Assembly: GCF_963662805.1 (NCBI RefSeq) | Contig: NZ_OY759856.1 | Location: 193,246-257,245, forward strand | Direction: 5' to 3' | DNA length: 64,000 nt | Source of the DNA: an uncultured Cohaesibacter sp. | GTDB taxonomy: Bacteria; Pseudomonadota; Alphaproteobacteria; Rhizobiales; Cohaesibacteraceae | Part shown: positions 7,379 through 16,041 of the stretch, in pieces | Numbering within the stretch: the stretch's first letter is position 1 | Layout of the letters: each line of letters begins with the position of its first letter | Notes under the pieces: model-generated | Seen by the model: only the letters and a program-made list of their open reading frames with translations | Told to the model about the DNA's origin: nothing | The model's database searches: none | Position numbers and translations under genes: made by a program

Positions 7379-10060
7379 TCACTCCGCCGCTTCCCGAGCC
7401 GTGTGATCGATGATCTGCTGGATCTCGGCTTTGCAGGAGCCGCAATTGGACCCTGCCTTGAGGCACTTACCAACCGCCTGAACCGTATCGCATCCCTTCT
7501 CGATCACCGCCGCCTCGATCTGCTTGTGCCCGACCGAATAGCACGAGCAGACGATGGCCCCGATATCTGGCTGATCCATTCCGGCCCGGCCAGCAACGAC
7601 CATATGGCGGCGCAAGGGCTCGTCATAGAGAGCCCGCAACAGATGAGCCGCCCAGCTGCGCGACACGCCGACCGGTTTCGGAGCCATGAAGAAGGCCCCA
7701 TGCAACGCCCCGCCTTCAAAGGCCGCAACGCGGATCTGACCCGACTGGCGGTCGCGATAGTCGAGCAGACTGACAGCCGTTCCGGCACCCAAAAGGTCTT
7801 TCACCAGATCATCCGTCTCTTCGCACACGTCCTTGAAAGCCATTTCGACCTGCCAGCCTTCGGGGATGCGGGCAATCGCCCAATAATCGGCAGGAATGAC
7901 CTCGGGGCGATGGCGCAAGACCGCAAAGCCATATTGCGCCATACGCACCGGAGCCACAGACACGGCAGTGAGCTTGGAAGCAGGCTGGCCCGAATGCGGA
8001 TCAGTCACCGCCCTGATCAAGGTATCAACGCGCCCGTTCGAGGCAAACTGGTCATTCCAGTGGAAGGGCGCAAACACCTGCCCCTTTTGCACTCTCAGAG
8101 TGATCAATGCCCGCAGCAACACCGCACCATGGTCACTTTCCACCCGGACGATATCCGCATCACGCACCCCGAGCGCCAGCGCATCCTCGGGATTGATTTC
8201 AAGGAAAGGCTCCGCGATGTGCTGTGCAAGCCTTGGCGACTTACCCGTCCTTGTCATCGTGTGCCACTGGTCCCTCAGACGCCCCGTGTTGAGCAGCAAT
8301 GGTGTCTTGGCGCTTGTCGCCCGCGGCGCGACACTATCAACAGCGATGAAGCGTCCCCTGCGATCCGGTGTATAGAAGCCACCGTTGGCGAAAAAGCGCG
8401 TCTCACCGGGCTCGTCTCCAGCCCGATAGGGCCACTGGAAAGGCTCAAGCCGATCATAGTCATCATCGCAAATGCCTGACAGGGCACCTATATCAAAATC
8501 CCGTTCCCCGTTATTCTCGAAGGCCGACAGTGCGGCATATTCAGCAAAGATCTCGGCGGACGACTGATAGGAAAAGGCCTCGCCGAATCCCATCCGACGC
8601 GCCACCTCAGCAACCTGCCACCAGTCGGGCCGCGCATCACCAGACGGCGCACGAAACGGGCGTTGGCGAGAAATCCGGCGCTCCGAATTGGTCACCGTAC
8701 CATCCTTCTCGCCCCAATCGGCAGCGGGTAGCAGAACATGACCATAAGCGGAAGTGTCCGTTTTCGTTTGCACCTCGGAAACGACGACAAACGGGCAGAC
8801 CGACAGAGCTTCTGCCACCCGGTCCGCCTGAGGCATCGAGACGACCGGATTGGTCGACATGATCCAGAGCGCCTTGATCTTGCCCACCCGAACCGCTTCA
8901 AAAAGATCCACGGCCTTCAGACCTGGTCGCTCGGCAAGATTGGGTGCCTTCCAGAAGCGTTTCACCAGATCGCGATGGGCCGGATTGTTGATCTCCATAT
9001 GCGAGGCGAGAAGATTGGCCAGCCCGCCGACCTCACGCCCACCCATGGCATTCGGCTGTCCGGTCACCGAGAAAGGCCCCATGCCTTCCTTGCCTATCCG
9101 ACCCGTCGCCAGATGGCAGTTGATGATGGCATTCACCTTGTCCGTCCCGATGGCCGACTGGTTGACCCCCTGACTGTAGATGGTCACGGCCTTTTCGGTT
9201 TTCAGGAACAGATCATAATAGTCTTCCAGTAGAGGCGAAGGCAGCCCCGTCAACTCTTCGAGCTTGCCTAATGACGCCGCATCGGCTGCCTTCGCCAAGG
9301 CTTCTTCGAAGCCATTCGTGTGTGTCTCGATATAGTCCTTGTCGAGCGCCTCATACCGCGCCAAATGTGCCAACAGGCCATTGAACAGGGCAACGTCACC
9401 ATTCGGAGCGATGGGAAGATGAAGATCGCAGATATCTGCAGTCATCGTCCGGCGCGGATCGACCAGAACGATCTTCATCTCCGGCCGCTTTTCTTTGGCC
9501 GCAGCAATGCGCTGATAGAGCACCGGATGGCACCACGCAAGGTTTGACCCGACCAGCGTAATCAGATCGGCCTCTTCCAGATCCTCATAGATCCCCGGCA
9601 CGGTATCCGAACCAAAGGCCCGGCGGTGCCCGGCCACCGATGAGGCCATGCAGAGACGCGAATTGGTGTCGATATTGCCCGCGCCGACAAAGCCCTTCAT
9701 CCATTTGTTGACGACGTAATAATCCTCGGTGAGGATTTGCCCGGCAGCATAGATCGCCACTGACTCCGGGCCATGTTCGGCGATGGCCGTACTGAATTTT
9801 TCCGCGACCAGATCAAGCGCGTCGTCCCAGCTCGAAGTCTCACCGTTGATCTTTGGGGTCAACAAGCGCCCGTCAAGACCGATGGTCTCGGCCAGAGCCG
9901 ATCCCTTGGAACAGAGCCGCCCGAAATTGGCCGGATGATCCGGATCCCCTCTGACTTCGATACCATCATCTGCTTTGTTCCGGACGATGACACCGCACCC
10001 GACCCCGCAATAGGGGCAAGTCGTGCGGATTTCGTCTTCTTTTGCTGATCGGTTCTGCAT
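7379..10060 (-). CDS. nasA: Assimilatory nitrate reductase catalytic subunit
   Basis: Cytoplasmic molybdoenzyme that reduces nitrate to nitrite. The N-terminus carries the [4Fe-4S] motif CPYCGVGCGV with the fourth Cys in RLCSKGSAL, followed by the bis-MGD oxidoreductase domains (VDPRRTMTADICDLHLPIAP, NCHLATGRIGKEGMGPFS, LLPAADWGEKDGTVTNSERR) and a C-terminal molybdopterin-dinucleotide-binding domain (LLLNTGRLRDQWHTMTRTGK). The last 60 residues form a BFD-like [2Fe-2S] domain (CSCYSVGHKQIEAAV, then CLKAGSNCGSCKAEI), typical of the NADH-linked or ferredoxin-linked Nas enzymes. I use the ATG at 10060; a TTG three codons upstream also opens the frame. Last gene of the nitrate operon, 80 bp after nirD. 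Confidence 0.96.
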   Translation of the reverse strand: MQNRSAKEDEIRTTCPYCGVGCGVIVRNKADDGIEVRGDPDHPANFGRLCSKGSALAETIGLDGRLLTPKINGETSSWDDALDLVAEKFSTAIAEHGPESVAIYAAGQILTEDYYVVNKWMKGFVGAGNIDTNSRLCMASSVAGHRRAFGSDTVPGIYEDLEEADLITLVGSNLAWCHPVLYQRIAAAKEKRPEMKIVLVDPRRTMTADICDLHLPIAPNGDVALFNGLLAHLARYEALDKDYIETHTNGFEEALAKAADAASLGKLEELTGLPSPLLEDYYDLFLKTEKAVTIYSQGVNQSAIGTDKVNAIINCHLATGRIGKEGMGPFSVTGQPNAMGGREVGGLANLLASHMEINNPAHRDLVKRFWKAPNLAERPGLKAVDLFEAVRVGKIKALWIMSTNPVVSMPQADRVAEALSVCPFVVVSEVQTKTDTSAYGHVLLPAADWGEKDGTVTNSERRISRQRPFRAPSGDARPDWWQVAEVARRMGFGEAFSYQSSAEIFAEYAALSAFENNGERDFDIGALSGICDDDYDRLEPFQWPYRAGDEPGETRFFANGGFYTPDRRGRFIAVDSVAPRATSAKTPLLLNTGRLRDQWHTMTRTGKSPRLAQHIAEPFLEINPEDALALGVRDADIVRVESDHGAVLLRALITLRVQKGQVFAPFHWNDQFASNGRVDTLIRAVTDPHSGQPASKLTAVSVAPVRMAQYGFAVLRHRPEVIPADYWAIARIPEGWQVEMAFKDVCEETDDLVKDLLGAGTAVSLLDYRDRQSGQIRVAAFEGGALHGAFFMAPKPVGVSRSWAAHLLRALYDEPLRRHMVVAGRAGMDQPDIGAIVCSCYSVGHKQIEAAVIEKGCDTVQAVGKCLKAGSNCGSCKAEIQQIIDHTAREAAE

Positions 10061-10141
10061 GGCTCTCAATGCTCTGATTCAAAGTCTGAAGGGGTCCGGA
10101 AGAAAAGGCCGACAGGAAGGATGGCCTTTTCTATTCTGTTG

Positions 10142-10486
10142 TCAGGCCGCGAAAACAACCGGAGTAAGGCAAAGCTGGATGGCATCATCAACCAGCCGAA
10201 CGGGAAAGACCTTTACCTGCCCGACATCGGCACCCATCGCCTCTCCTGTCTCCAGTGAGATTTCCCAGGCACAGACAGGGCAGGACACGCTCGCGTCGCT
10301 GACAATCCCCTCGCTGATCGGCCCGTCACAATTGGTGCAGACATCCTCAAGGGCAAAAACCCTGTCTTGAAAAGTGCGGAAGATGGCAATCTTCATCGAC
10401 CCGTAAGCCACACGGCGGGCACCGCGCTGCGGAACATCGGAAAGGCGGCCGATTTCAGTCCAGATTTCATTGTTCATGTCCATCAC
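10142..10486 (-). CDS. nirD: Nitrite reductase small subunit, Rieske-like, with Cys-substituted ligands
   Basis: Small subunit of NADH-dependent assimilatory nitrite reductase, 114 residues, overlapping the nirB stop by 4 bp. It follows the NirD Rieske fold (RVAYGSMKIAIFRTFQDRVF, GPISEGIV, VKVFPVRLVDDAIQL). Where Rieske proteins have C-x-H and C-x2-H, this one reads CTNC (Cys50, Cys53) and CPVC (Cys69, Cys72): both His ligands are missing and two extra Cys are present. E. coli NirD also lacks Rieske ligands, so loss is tolerated in the family, but a four-Cys version could bind another metal centre. Start may be either of two closely spaced ATG codons. Confidence 0.92.
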   Translation of the reverse strand: MMDMNNEIWTEIGRLSDVPQRGARRVAYGSMKIAIFRTFQDRVFALEDVCTNCDGPISEGIVSDASVSCPVCAWEISLETGEAMGADVGQVKVFPVRLVDDAIQLCLTPVVFAA

Positions 10487-12933
10487 TCCGCTGCCTCCAA
10501 CTCAAGAACGGCCATCGGTTTGAACTCGTGCTTGTCCTTGCCAGACACGCGCTCGGACCATGGATCGATCTGGGCGAATTTCTGGCTATAGACAAAGCGC
10601 TCATGAAGGGTCTTGCGCAATGTGGCATCGCCCATGATCTGCTCGCGGATCACCTCAATGCCGGTCCGCTTGGCCCATTTGTAGATACGCTCGAGATAAT
10701 GCCCTTCCTGCCGGTAGAGCTGGATCAGGGCCACCACATGCTCCATCACCTCTTCCTCGGTTTCGACAAGGCCCAGCACTTCGGTGCCCTTGATGTCGAG
10801 ACCGGCCGCCCCGGCGAAATGGATCTCGTAGCCCGCCTGCACACAGACGATACCGATGTCCTTGCAGGTCGCCTCGGCGCAGTTGCGCGGGCAGCCAGAG
10901 ACAGCCATCTTGAGCTTGGCCGGTGTCCAGGCACCCCAAGTGAATTTCTCCAGCTTGATCCCGAGCCCGGTCGAATCCTGCGTGCCGAACCGGCACCAAT
11001 CCGACCCGACGCAGGTCTTCACGGTTCTGAGACCCTTGGCATAGGCTTGCCCCGAGACGAAGCCTACCTTGCCGAGGTCTTCCCAGACCGCAGGCAGATC
11101 ATCCTTCTGAATGCCCAACAGGTCGATGCGTTGACCGCCGGTCACCTTGACGGACGGGATGTTGAACTTGTCGACAACATCGGCAATCGCCCGCAATTCG
11201 GCAGCGCTGGTCATCCCGCCCCACATGCGCGGCACGACGCTGTAGGTGCCATCCTTCTGGATGTTGGCGTGGACGCGCTCGTTGATGAAGCGGGACTGGT
11301 AGTCGTCCTCATAGTCACCGGGCCATTCAGCCACGAGATAATAGTTGAGGGCGGGACGGCATTTGGCGCAGCCGGTCGAGCTTTTCCATTCGAGCGCCTG
11401 CAGCACTTCGGGGATGGATTTCAGCTTCTTCTCGCGGATGGCCTGCCGGACGACACCATGACCATGATCGGTGCATTTGCACACGGGCACGACGGCATTG
11501 GGATTATAGGCATCGCCAAGGCTGAGCGAGAGCAGATTCTCGACGAGCCCCGTGCAGGTGCCACAGGATGCGGAGGCCTTGGTGTGGGCACGAACATCGT
11601 CAAGCGACGTCAGGCCCAATTCGGAGATGGCCCCGGTGATCTTGGATTTGCATACGCCGTTACAGCCACAGATTTCCGCATCATCTGGCAATGCTGCAAC
11701 GGCCGCCATAGGGTCCAGCGGGGTTCCTCCCTGAAAGGCCTGACCGAAGATCAGCGTCTCGCGCATCTCGGAGACATCTGTGCCCTTTTTCAGAAGATCG
11801 AAGAACCACGGCCCGTCGGTGGTCTCGCCATAGAGCACCGCCCCGATGATCTTGTTGTCCTTGAGAACAACCCGTTTGTAGACACCGGCAGCGGCGTCCC
11901 TCAGCACGATTTCTTCCCGGTCGGCACCTTCGGCAAAATCACCGGCAGAATAGAGATCGATGCCGGTTACCTTGAGCTTGGTAGCGGTGACAGACCCGCA
12001 ATATTCGCTCGCCCCGCCAACGAGATGATCAGCCAGAACCTTGCCCATCTCATAGAGCGGAGCCACCAGCCCGTAGCACATGCCGCGATGCTCGGCGCAT
12101 TCGCCAAGAGCATAGATGTCAGGGTCGGAAGTGACCATCTGGTCGTCGACGATCACGCCGCGATTGCAGTCAAGGCCAATCTCCTTGGCAAGTGTCATCG
12201 ACGGACGGATGCCGACCGCCATGACAACAATCGATGCCTCGATGATCTGGCCATCGGTGAGTTCCACACCGGCAACCTTGCCGTCCTTGCCGAGGATCGC
12301 CTTGGAATTGGCCTCGGTCAGCACATCAATGCCGCGCTCCTGAATGGCCTGCTTGAGCAGAAAGCCCGCAGCCTCGTCCATCTGCCGTTCCATCAGGGTC
12401 GGCATCAGATGCAGCACGGTCACGTCCATGCCCTGAGCCTTGAGGCCCGCTGCTGCCTCAAGGCCCAGCAGCCCACCACCGATCACAACGGCACGGCCAC
12501 CTGTCTCGGCGGCTTTGAGCATCTTGTCGACATCATCAAGATCGCGATAGACCAGAACCCCGTCGAGGTCAGCACCCGGCAACGGAATGATGAAGGGGCT
12601 AGACCCGGTCGCAATAACCAGCTTGTCATAAGAAGCGGTGATGCCCGTCTCGGAGGTCACCGTCTTGGCAACACGGTCAATCTCGCTGATCCTTGCACCC
12701 TTGTGCAGGGTCACGCCATGCTCTTCGTACCAGGCATCATCATGGGTGATGATATCCTCGTAGGTCTTCTCGCCGGAAAGAACGGGCGAGAGCATGAGGC
12801 GATTATAGTTCACACGCGGTTCTGCGTTGAAAATGGTCACATCGTAGGCATCACGATCCACCTCGAACAAATGTTCGAGCATGCGGCCCGGAGCCATGCC
12901 ATTGCCAACAATAACGAGTTTCTTCTTGGTCAT
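10483..12933 (-). CDS. nirB: NAD(P)H-nitrite reductase large subunit
   Basis: Sirohaem enzyme reducing nitrite to ammonium in the cytoplasm. Domains: FAD/NAD-dependent reductase (KLVIVGNGMAPGRMLEHLFE, VVIGGGLLGLEAAAGLKAQG, DIYALGECAEHRG), BFD-like [2Fe-2S] domain (CGCNGVCKSKITGAI, then ASCGTCTGLV), a second Cys-rich segment (VCKCTDHGHG, CAKCRPALNYYL), ferredoxin-like half-domain, and the sirohaem/[4Fe-4S] motifs CVGSDWC and GCPRNCAEATC. I choose the ATG at 12933 (816 residues) because an AAGGA site lies 10 bases upstream and MTKKKLVIVG is the usual N-terminus; the open frame reaches 12963, overlapping the ATPase gene by 4 bp. Confidence 0.96.
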   Translation of the reverse strand: MTKKKLVIVGNGMAPGRMLEHLFEVDRDAYDVTIFNAEPRVNYNRLMLSPVLSGEKTYEDIITHDDAWYEEHGVTLHKGARISEIDRVAKTVTSETGITASYDKLVIATGSSPFIIPLPGADLDGVLVYRDLDDVDKMLKAAETGGRAVVIGGGLLGLEAAAGLKAQGMDVTVLHLMPTLMERQMDEAAGFLLKQAIQERGIDVLTEANSKAILGKDGKVAGVELTDGQIIEASIVVMAVGIRPSMTLAKEIGLDCNRGVIVDDQMVTSDPDIYALGECAEHRGMCYGLVAPLYEMGKVLADHLVGGASEYCGSVTATKLKVTGIDLYSAGDFAEGADREEIVLRDAAAGVYKRVVLKDNKIIGAVLYGETTDGPWFFDLLKKGTDVSEMRETLIFGQAFQGGTPLDPMAAVAALPDDAEICGCNGVCKSKITGAISELGLTSLDDVRAHTKASASCGTCTGLVENLLSLSLGDAYNPNAVVPVCKCTDHGHGVVRQAIREKKLKSIPEVLQALEWKSSTGCAKCRPALNYYLVAEWPGDYEDDYQSRFINERVHANIQKDGTYSVVPRMWGGMTSAAELRAIADVVDKFNIPSVKVTGGQRIDLLGIQKDDLPAVWEDLGKVGFVSGQAYAKGLRTVKTCVGSDWCRFGTQDSTGLGIKLEKFTWGAWTPAKLKMAVSGCPRNCAEATCKDIGIVCVQAGYEIHFAGAAGLDIKGTEVLGLVETEEEVMEHVVALIQLYRQEGHYLERIYKWAKRTGIEVIREQIMGDATLRKTLHERFVYSQKFAQIDPWSERVSGKDKHEFKPMAVLELEAAE

Positions 12934-12959
12934 GGGGTTCTGTTCCTTCAAAGATCGCT

Positions 12960-14744
12960 TCAAGCGACGCCAACCGAGCGACCATTCTCAAGGTCGCTCC
13001 CGACGGACTTTCCCTGCCGAGCGATCCGCGCGGCCCGTTTTTCCTGAATAGACTTGAGCTGCTCCTCGCTGGGATTGGCTCCACCCTCATAGGCTTCGAG
13101 GAAATCGAGCAACTCCTCGCGGAAGGCGTAATAGTCAGGATGATCAAGCAGGTCCTTGCGCGAGCGTGGGCGAGGCAGATCAACCTCCATGATGTTGCCG
13201 ATCTTGGCACGTGGCCCGTTCGACATCATCACCACGCGGTCAGCGAGCAGGATGGCTTCGTCGACATCGTGGGTCACGCAGATCGCGGTTACCTGCGTCT
13301 GTTTCCAGACATCCATCAGCACGTCCTGCAGTTCCCAGCGAGTCAGGCTGTCGAGCATGCCGAACGGCTCGTCAAGCAGCAGAAGCTTGGGCTTGAGGGC
13401 AAAGGCGCGGGCAATCCCGACACGCTGCTGCATACCGTTGGACATGTCCGACGCCGCCCGGTGCATGGCATCGCCGAGCCCAACGCGGGAGAGATAATAT
13501 TCGGCCACATCACGCCGTTCGCCCTTGGAGGCGCCGGAGAAAACTTGATCCACACCGAGCATCACATTCTCATAGGCGCTGAGCCACGGCATCAGGCTCG
13601 GGGCCTGAAACACCACAGCCCGTTCCGGCCCGGCCCCATGGATCTCCTTGCCATCAAGGATGACGCCACCGGAGGTGATCGGGTTCAATCCGGCGGCCAT
13701 CGACAGAACCGTCGACTTGCCGCAGCCGGAGTGGCCGATGAGGGTGATAAACTCACCCTTGCGCATTTTCAGATCGAAACCGTCAACAACGGTCAGCGGT
13801 CCCTTCGGCGTCGGATAGACCTTGGTCACCTGACTGAATTCGACAAAGCGCTCTTTCGCATTGACAGCTGACACGGCAGCAGCCTCAACCGAAGCCTTCT
13901 TCTGTTTGCGCACCTTCGACATCGGAACGACATTCGGCAGCTGAATATCATTCTCGATATCTGCGCCGCGCTCGAGACCGACATTGATGAGATATTCGGT
14001 GATCTCTGCTCTGAGGCGGATGAAGGCCTCATCATGGTTCATGGCCCCACGATCACGCGGGCGCGGAAGATCGATCTTGAATTCGGGCCCGAGACTTGCC
14101 CTCGGGCCGGGATTGAGCGGGATCACGCGGTCAGCAAGCAGAATGGCCTCGTCCACATCATTGGTGATGAGGATGATGGTCTTCTTTTCCTTGGCAGAGA
14201 TCTCGGCAAATTCATCCTGCAGCTTGGAGCGCGTTAGCGCATCAAGCGCCGATAGCGGCTCATCCATCAGCAGGATGTCGGGTCGCATGGCAAGGGCGCG
14301 GGCCACCGCCACACGTTGGCGCATACCACCGGACAGCTCCGCCGGCTTGCGATCACGGGCATGGCTGAGACCAACCATGTCGATATAGTGCGAGATGATC
14401 TCTTCGCGCTCAGTAGATGACTTCTTGCCGAACACCGCATCCACCGCCAGCTTGATGTTGCCATGAACGGAAAGCCACGGCATCAGCGAATAGGACTGGA
14501 ACACCACGCCCCGTTCCGGTCCCGGACCGTCGATCTCCTTGCCGCGATAGATCACACCGCCGAGATCCGGTTCGATAAGACCCGCAATCGCCGAAATCAA
14601 TGTGGTCTTGCCCGAGCCGGAGAAGCCGAGGATGGCGATGAACTCGCCTTCCTCAACGCTGAGATTGATATTCTCCAGAACCTCGTTGCGGGTCTTTCCC
14701 TCGCCAAATCCCTTAGACAGGCCTGATACTTCCAAAATCGCCAT
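12960..14744 (-). CDS. Nitrate ABC transporter ATPase, two NBDs fused (NrtC-NrtD like)
   Basis: Two complete ABC ATPase domains in 594 residues, powering nitrate/nitrite import with NrtA and NrtB. NBD1: Walker A GFSGSGKTT (40-48), signature LSGGM (137-141), Walker B ILLMDEP, but the H-loop reads ITNDVDE with Asn195 in place of His. NBD2: Walker A GHSGCGKST (337-345), Walker B LLLLDEP and normal H-loop VTHDVDE (His492), but a degenerate signature SNGM (435-438). The two defects fall in the same composite site, leaving one consensus and one degenerate site. Unlike cyanobacterial NrtC, no substrate-binding-like domain is attached. It sits between nrtB and nirB. Confidence 0.93.
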   Translation of the reverse strand: MAILEVSGLSKGFGEGKTRNEVLENINLSVEEGEFIAILGFSGSGKTTLISAIAGLIEPDLGGVIYRGKEIDGPGPERGVVFQSYSLMPWLSVHGNIKLAVDAVFGKKSSTEREEIISHYIDMVGLSHARDRKPAELSGGMRQRVAVARALAMRPDILLMDEPLSALDALTRSKLQDEFAEISAKEKKTIILITNDVDEAILLADRVIPLNPGPRASLGPEFKIDLPRPRDRGAMNHDEAFIRLRAEITEYLINVGLERGADIENDIQLPNVVPMSKVRKQKKASVEAAAVSAVNAKERFVEFSQVTKVYPTPKGPLTVVDGFDLKMRKGEFITLIGHSGCGKSTVLSMAAGLNPITSGGVILDGKEIHGAGPERAVVFQAPSLMPWLSAYENVMLGVDQVFSGASKGERRDVAEYYLSRVGLGDAMHRAASDMSNGMQQRVGIARAFALKPKLLLLDEPFGMLDSLTRWELQDVLMDVWKQTQVTAICVTHDVDEAILLADRVVMMSNGPRAKIGNIMEVDLPRPRSRKDLLDHPDYYAFREELLDFLEAYEGGANPSEEQLKSIQEKRAARIARQGKSVGSDLENGRSVGVA

Positions 14745-14777
14745 GAGACTATCCCTTGTCTGCGCCTATGTTGACGC

Positions 14778-15851
14778 TTAGCGGTTGGAGGAGAAGGTGA
14801 AGGCCTGCTGCAGGGCATACATCAGACGATCGAGCAGGAAGCCGATCAGGCCGATGGTAAGCACCGCAACGATGATCTTGGCGAGCGACTGGGAGGAGCC
14901 GTTCTGGAATTCATCCCAGACGAATTTGCCAAGGCCCGGGTTCTGCGCCAGCATCTCGGCTGCGATCAGAACCATCCAGCCCACACCGAGGGACAGACGC
15001 AGCCCGGTGAAGATCAGCGGCAGCGAAGACGGCAGCACCAGATTGGTAATCACCTTGCGCGTCGGCAACTGCAGCACCTTGGAAACATTGACCAGATCCT
15101 TGTCGATCGAGGCCACACCAAGCGCGGTGTTGATCAGCGTCGGCCACAGCGAGCAGAGGGTCACCGTGACAGCAGAGACGACCAGCGACTTCGGCATCCA
15201 GTCGTAAGCGTTCACATAAAGCGCGGAAACAATCATGGTCACGATCGGCAACCAGGCAAGCGGGGAAACCGGTTTGAAGATCTGGATCAGCGGGCTGATG
15301 GCTGAATTGAAGCTCTTGGACAGGCCAGAGGCGATGCCGAGCGGGACGGCGATCAGAGTCGCGATCAGAAAGCCGACACCGACCGTGATCAGGGAAGTGT
15401 AGATCTGGTCAATATAGCTCGGCTTGCCGGTGAAAGTGCGATACTTGACCTGATCTTGCTTGCCTGCAGCAATCAGCTTTTCGTTGCGCGCGTCCTGACG
15501 CTCATAGAACGAGGCTTCCTTTTCGCGCACACGCACATGATCTTCCCACAGATTGACCGCCTGATCATAGACCTGCACCGGACCGGGAATGGCACCAAGC
15601 GAGGTCTGCACCTGAGGCGCGAGCCCTGCCCAGAGGAGCAGGAAGAAGCCGATGCCAACGAGCGGCAGCACGAGGGTCTGTTTTAGCACACCCATCTGTT
15701 CGCGCGGATTGTCACCAGCGGCGATCTTGAGAAGAGGAACAAGCCACGCAAGACCGAGAGCATTCATCCATCCGCTGGCCTTGTTGATGGCTGAAAAGAT
15801 CCGCTCACGTCCGGCGATACCGGTGGCTGCATTTTGGGTTACGTCTGTCAC
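14778..15851 (-). CDS. nrtB: Nitrate ABC transporter permease
   Basis: Inner-membrane channel subunit for nitrate, with a longer N-terminal cytoplasmic/periplasmic part (about 120 residues) before the permease core, as in proteobacterial NrtB. Core features: LITVGVGFLIATLIAVPLGI, FKPVSPLAWLPIVTMI, the EAA-like loop VSKVLQLPTRKVITNLVLPS, and LSLGVGWMVLIAAEMLAQNP. The frame is open from an ATG at 15881, but the GTG at 15851 (MTDVTQNAATG) has an AAAAAGGA ribosome site nine bases upstream, so I take it as the start (357 residues). Confidence 0.93.
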   Translation of the reverse strand: MTDVTQNAATGIAGRERIFSAINKASGWMNALGLAWLVPLLKIAAGDNPREQMGVLKQTLVLPLVGIGFFLLLWAGLAPQVQTSLGAIPGPVQVYDQAVNLWEDHVRVREKEASFYERQDARNEKLIAAGKQDQVKYRTFTGKPSYIDQIYTSLITVGVGFLIATLIAVPLGIASGLSKSFNSAISPLIQIFKPVSPLAWLPIVTMIVSALYVNAYDWMPKSLVVSAVTVTLCSLWPTLINTALGVASIDKDLVNVSKVLQLPTRKVITNLVLPSSLPLIFTGLRLSLGVGWMVLIAAEMLAQNPGLGKFVWDEFQNGSSQSLAKIIVAVLTIGLIGFLLDRLMYALQQAFTFSSNR

Positions 15852-15926
15852 GGTCCTAAATCCTTTTTGTGTGCGCTTCATTTCGCGTGAAGCGCAAAGG
15901 CTTCAAATCGTTGGTTGGTCTGTGCG

Positions 15927-15959
15927 GCCTCCGCCCCTAATGGGGACCGGAGCGGAGGC
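15927..15959. other. Intercistronic hairpin between nrtA and nrtB
   Basis: Stem GCCTCCGC/GCGGAGGC with an inner CCCC-TAAT-GGGG pairing in the gap between nrtA and nrtB. There is no T-run, so it is not an intrinsic terminator. Hairpins at this place often protect the binding-protein mRNA and give it higher yield; that role is inferred. Confidence 0.5.
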
Positions 15960-16041
15960 ACGCAACTGCCCCGAGGTGGGGATCGCGGCCGAACTGCCCA
16001 AAGTGACACCCGATTGCCCGACCGCGGCTTTCCTTGTTCGA

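Noticed and set aside
10528..13047. Plus-strand open frame of 839 codons opposite nirB
   Set aside because: It mirrors nirB in the antisense frame. Strong third-position GC bias keeps this frame open; it has no ribosome site or recognisable domain, while nirB is unmistakable.
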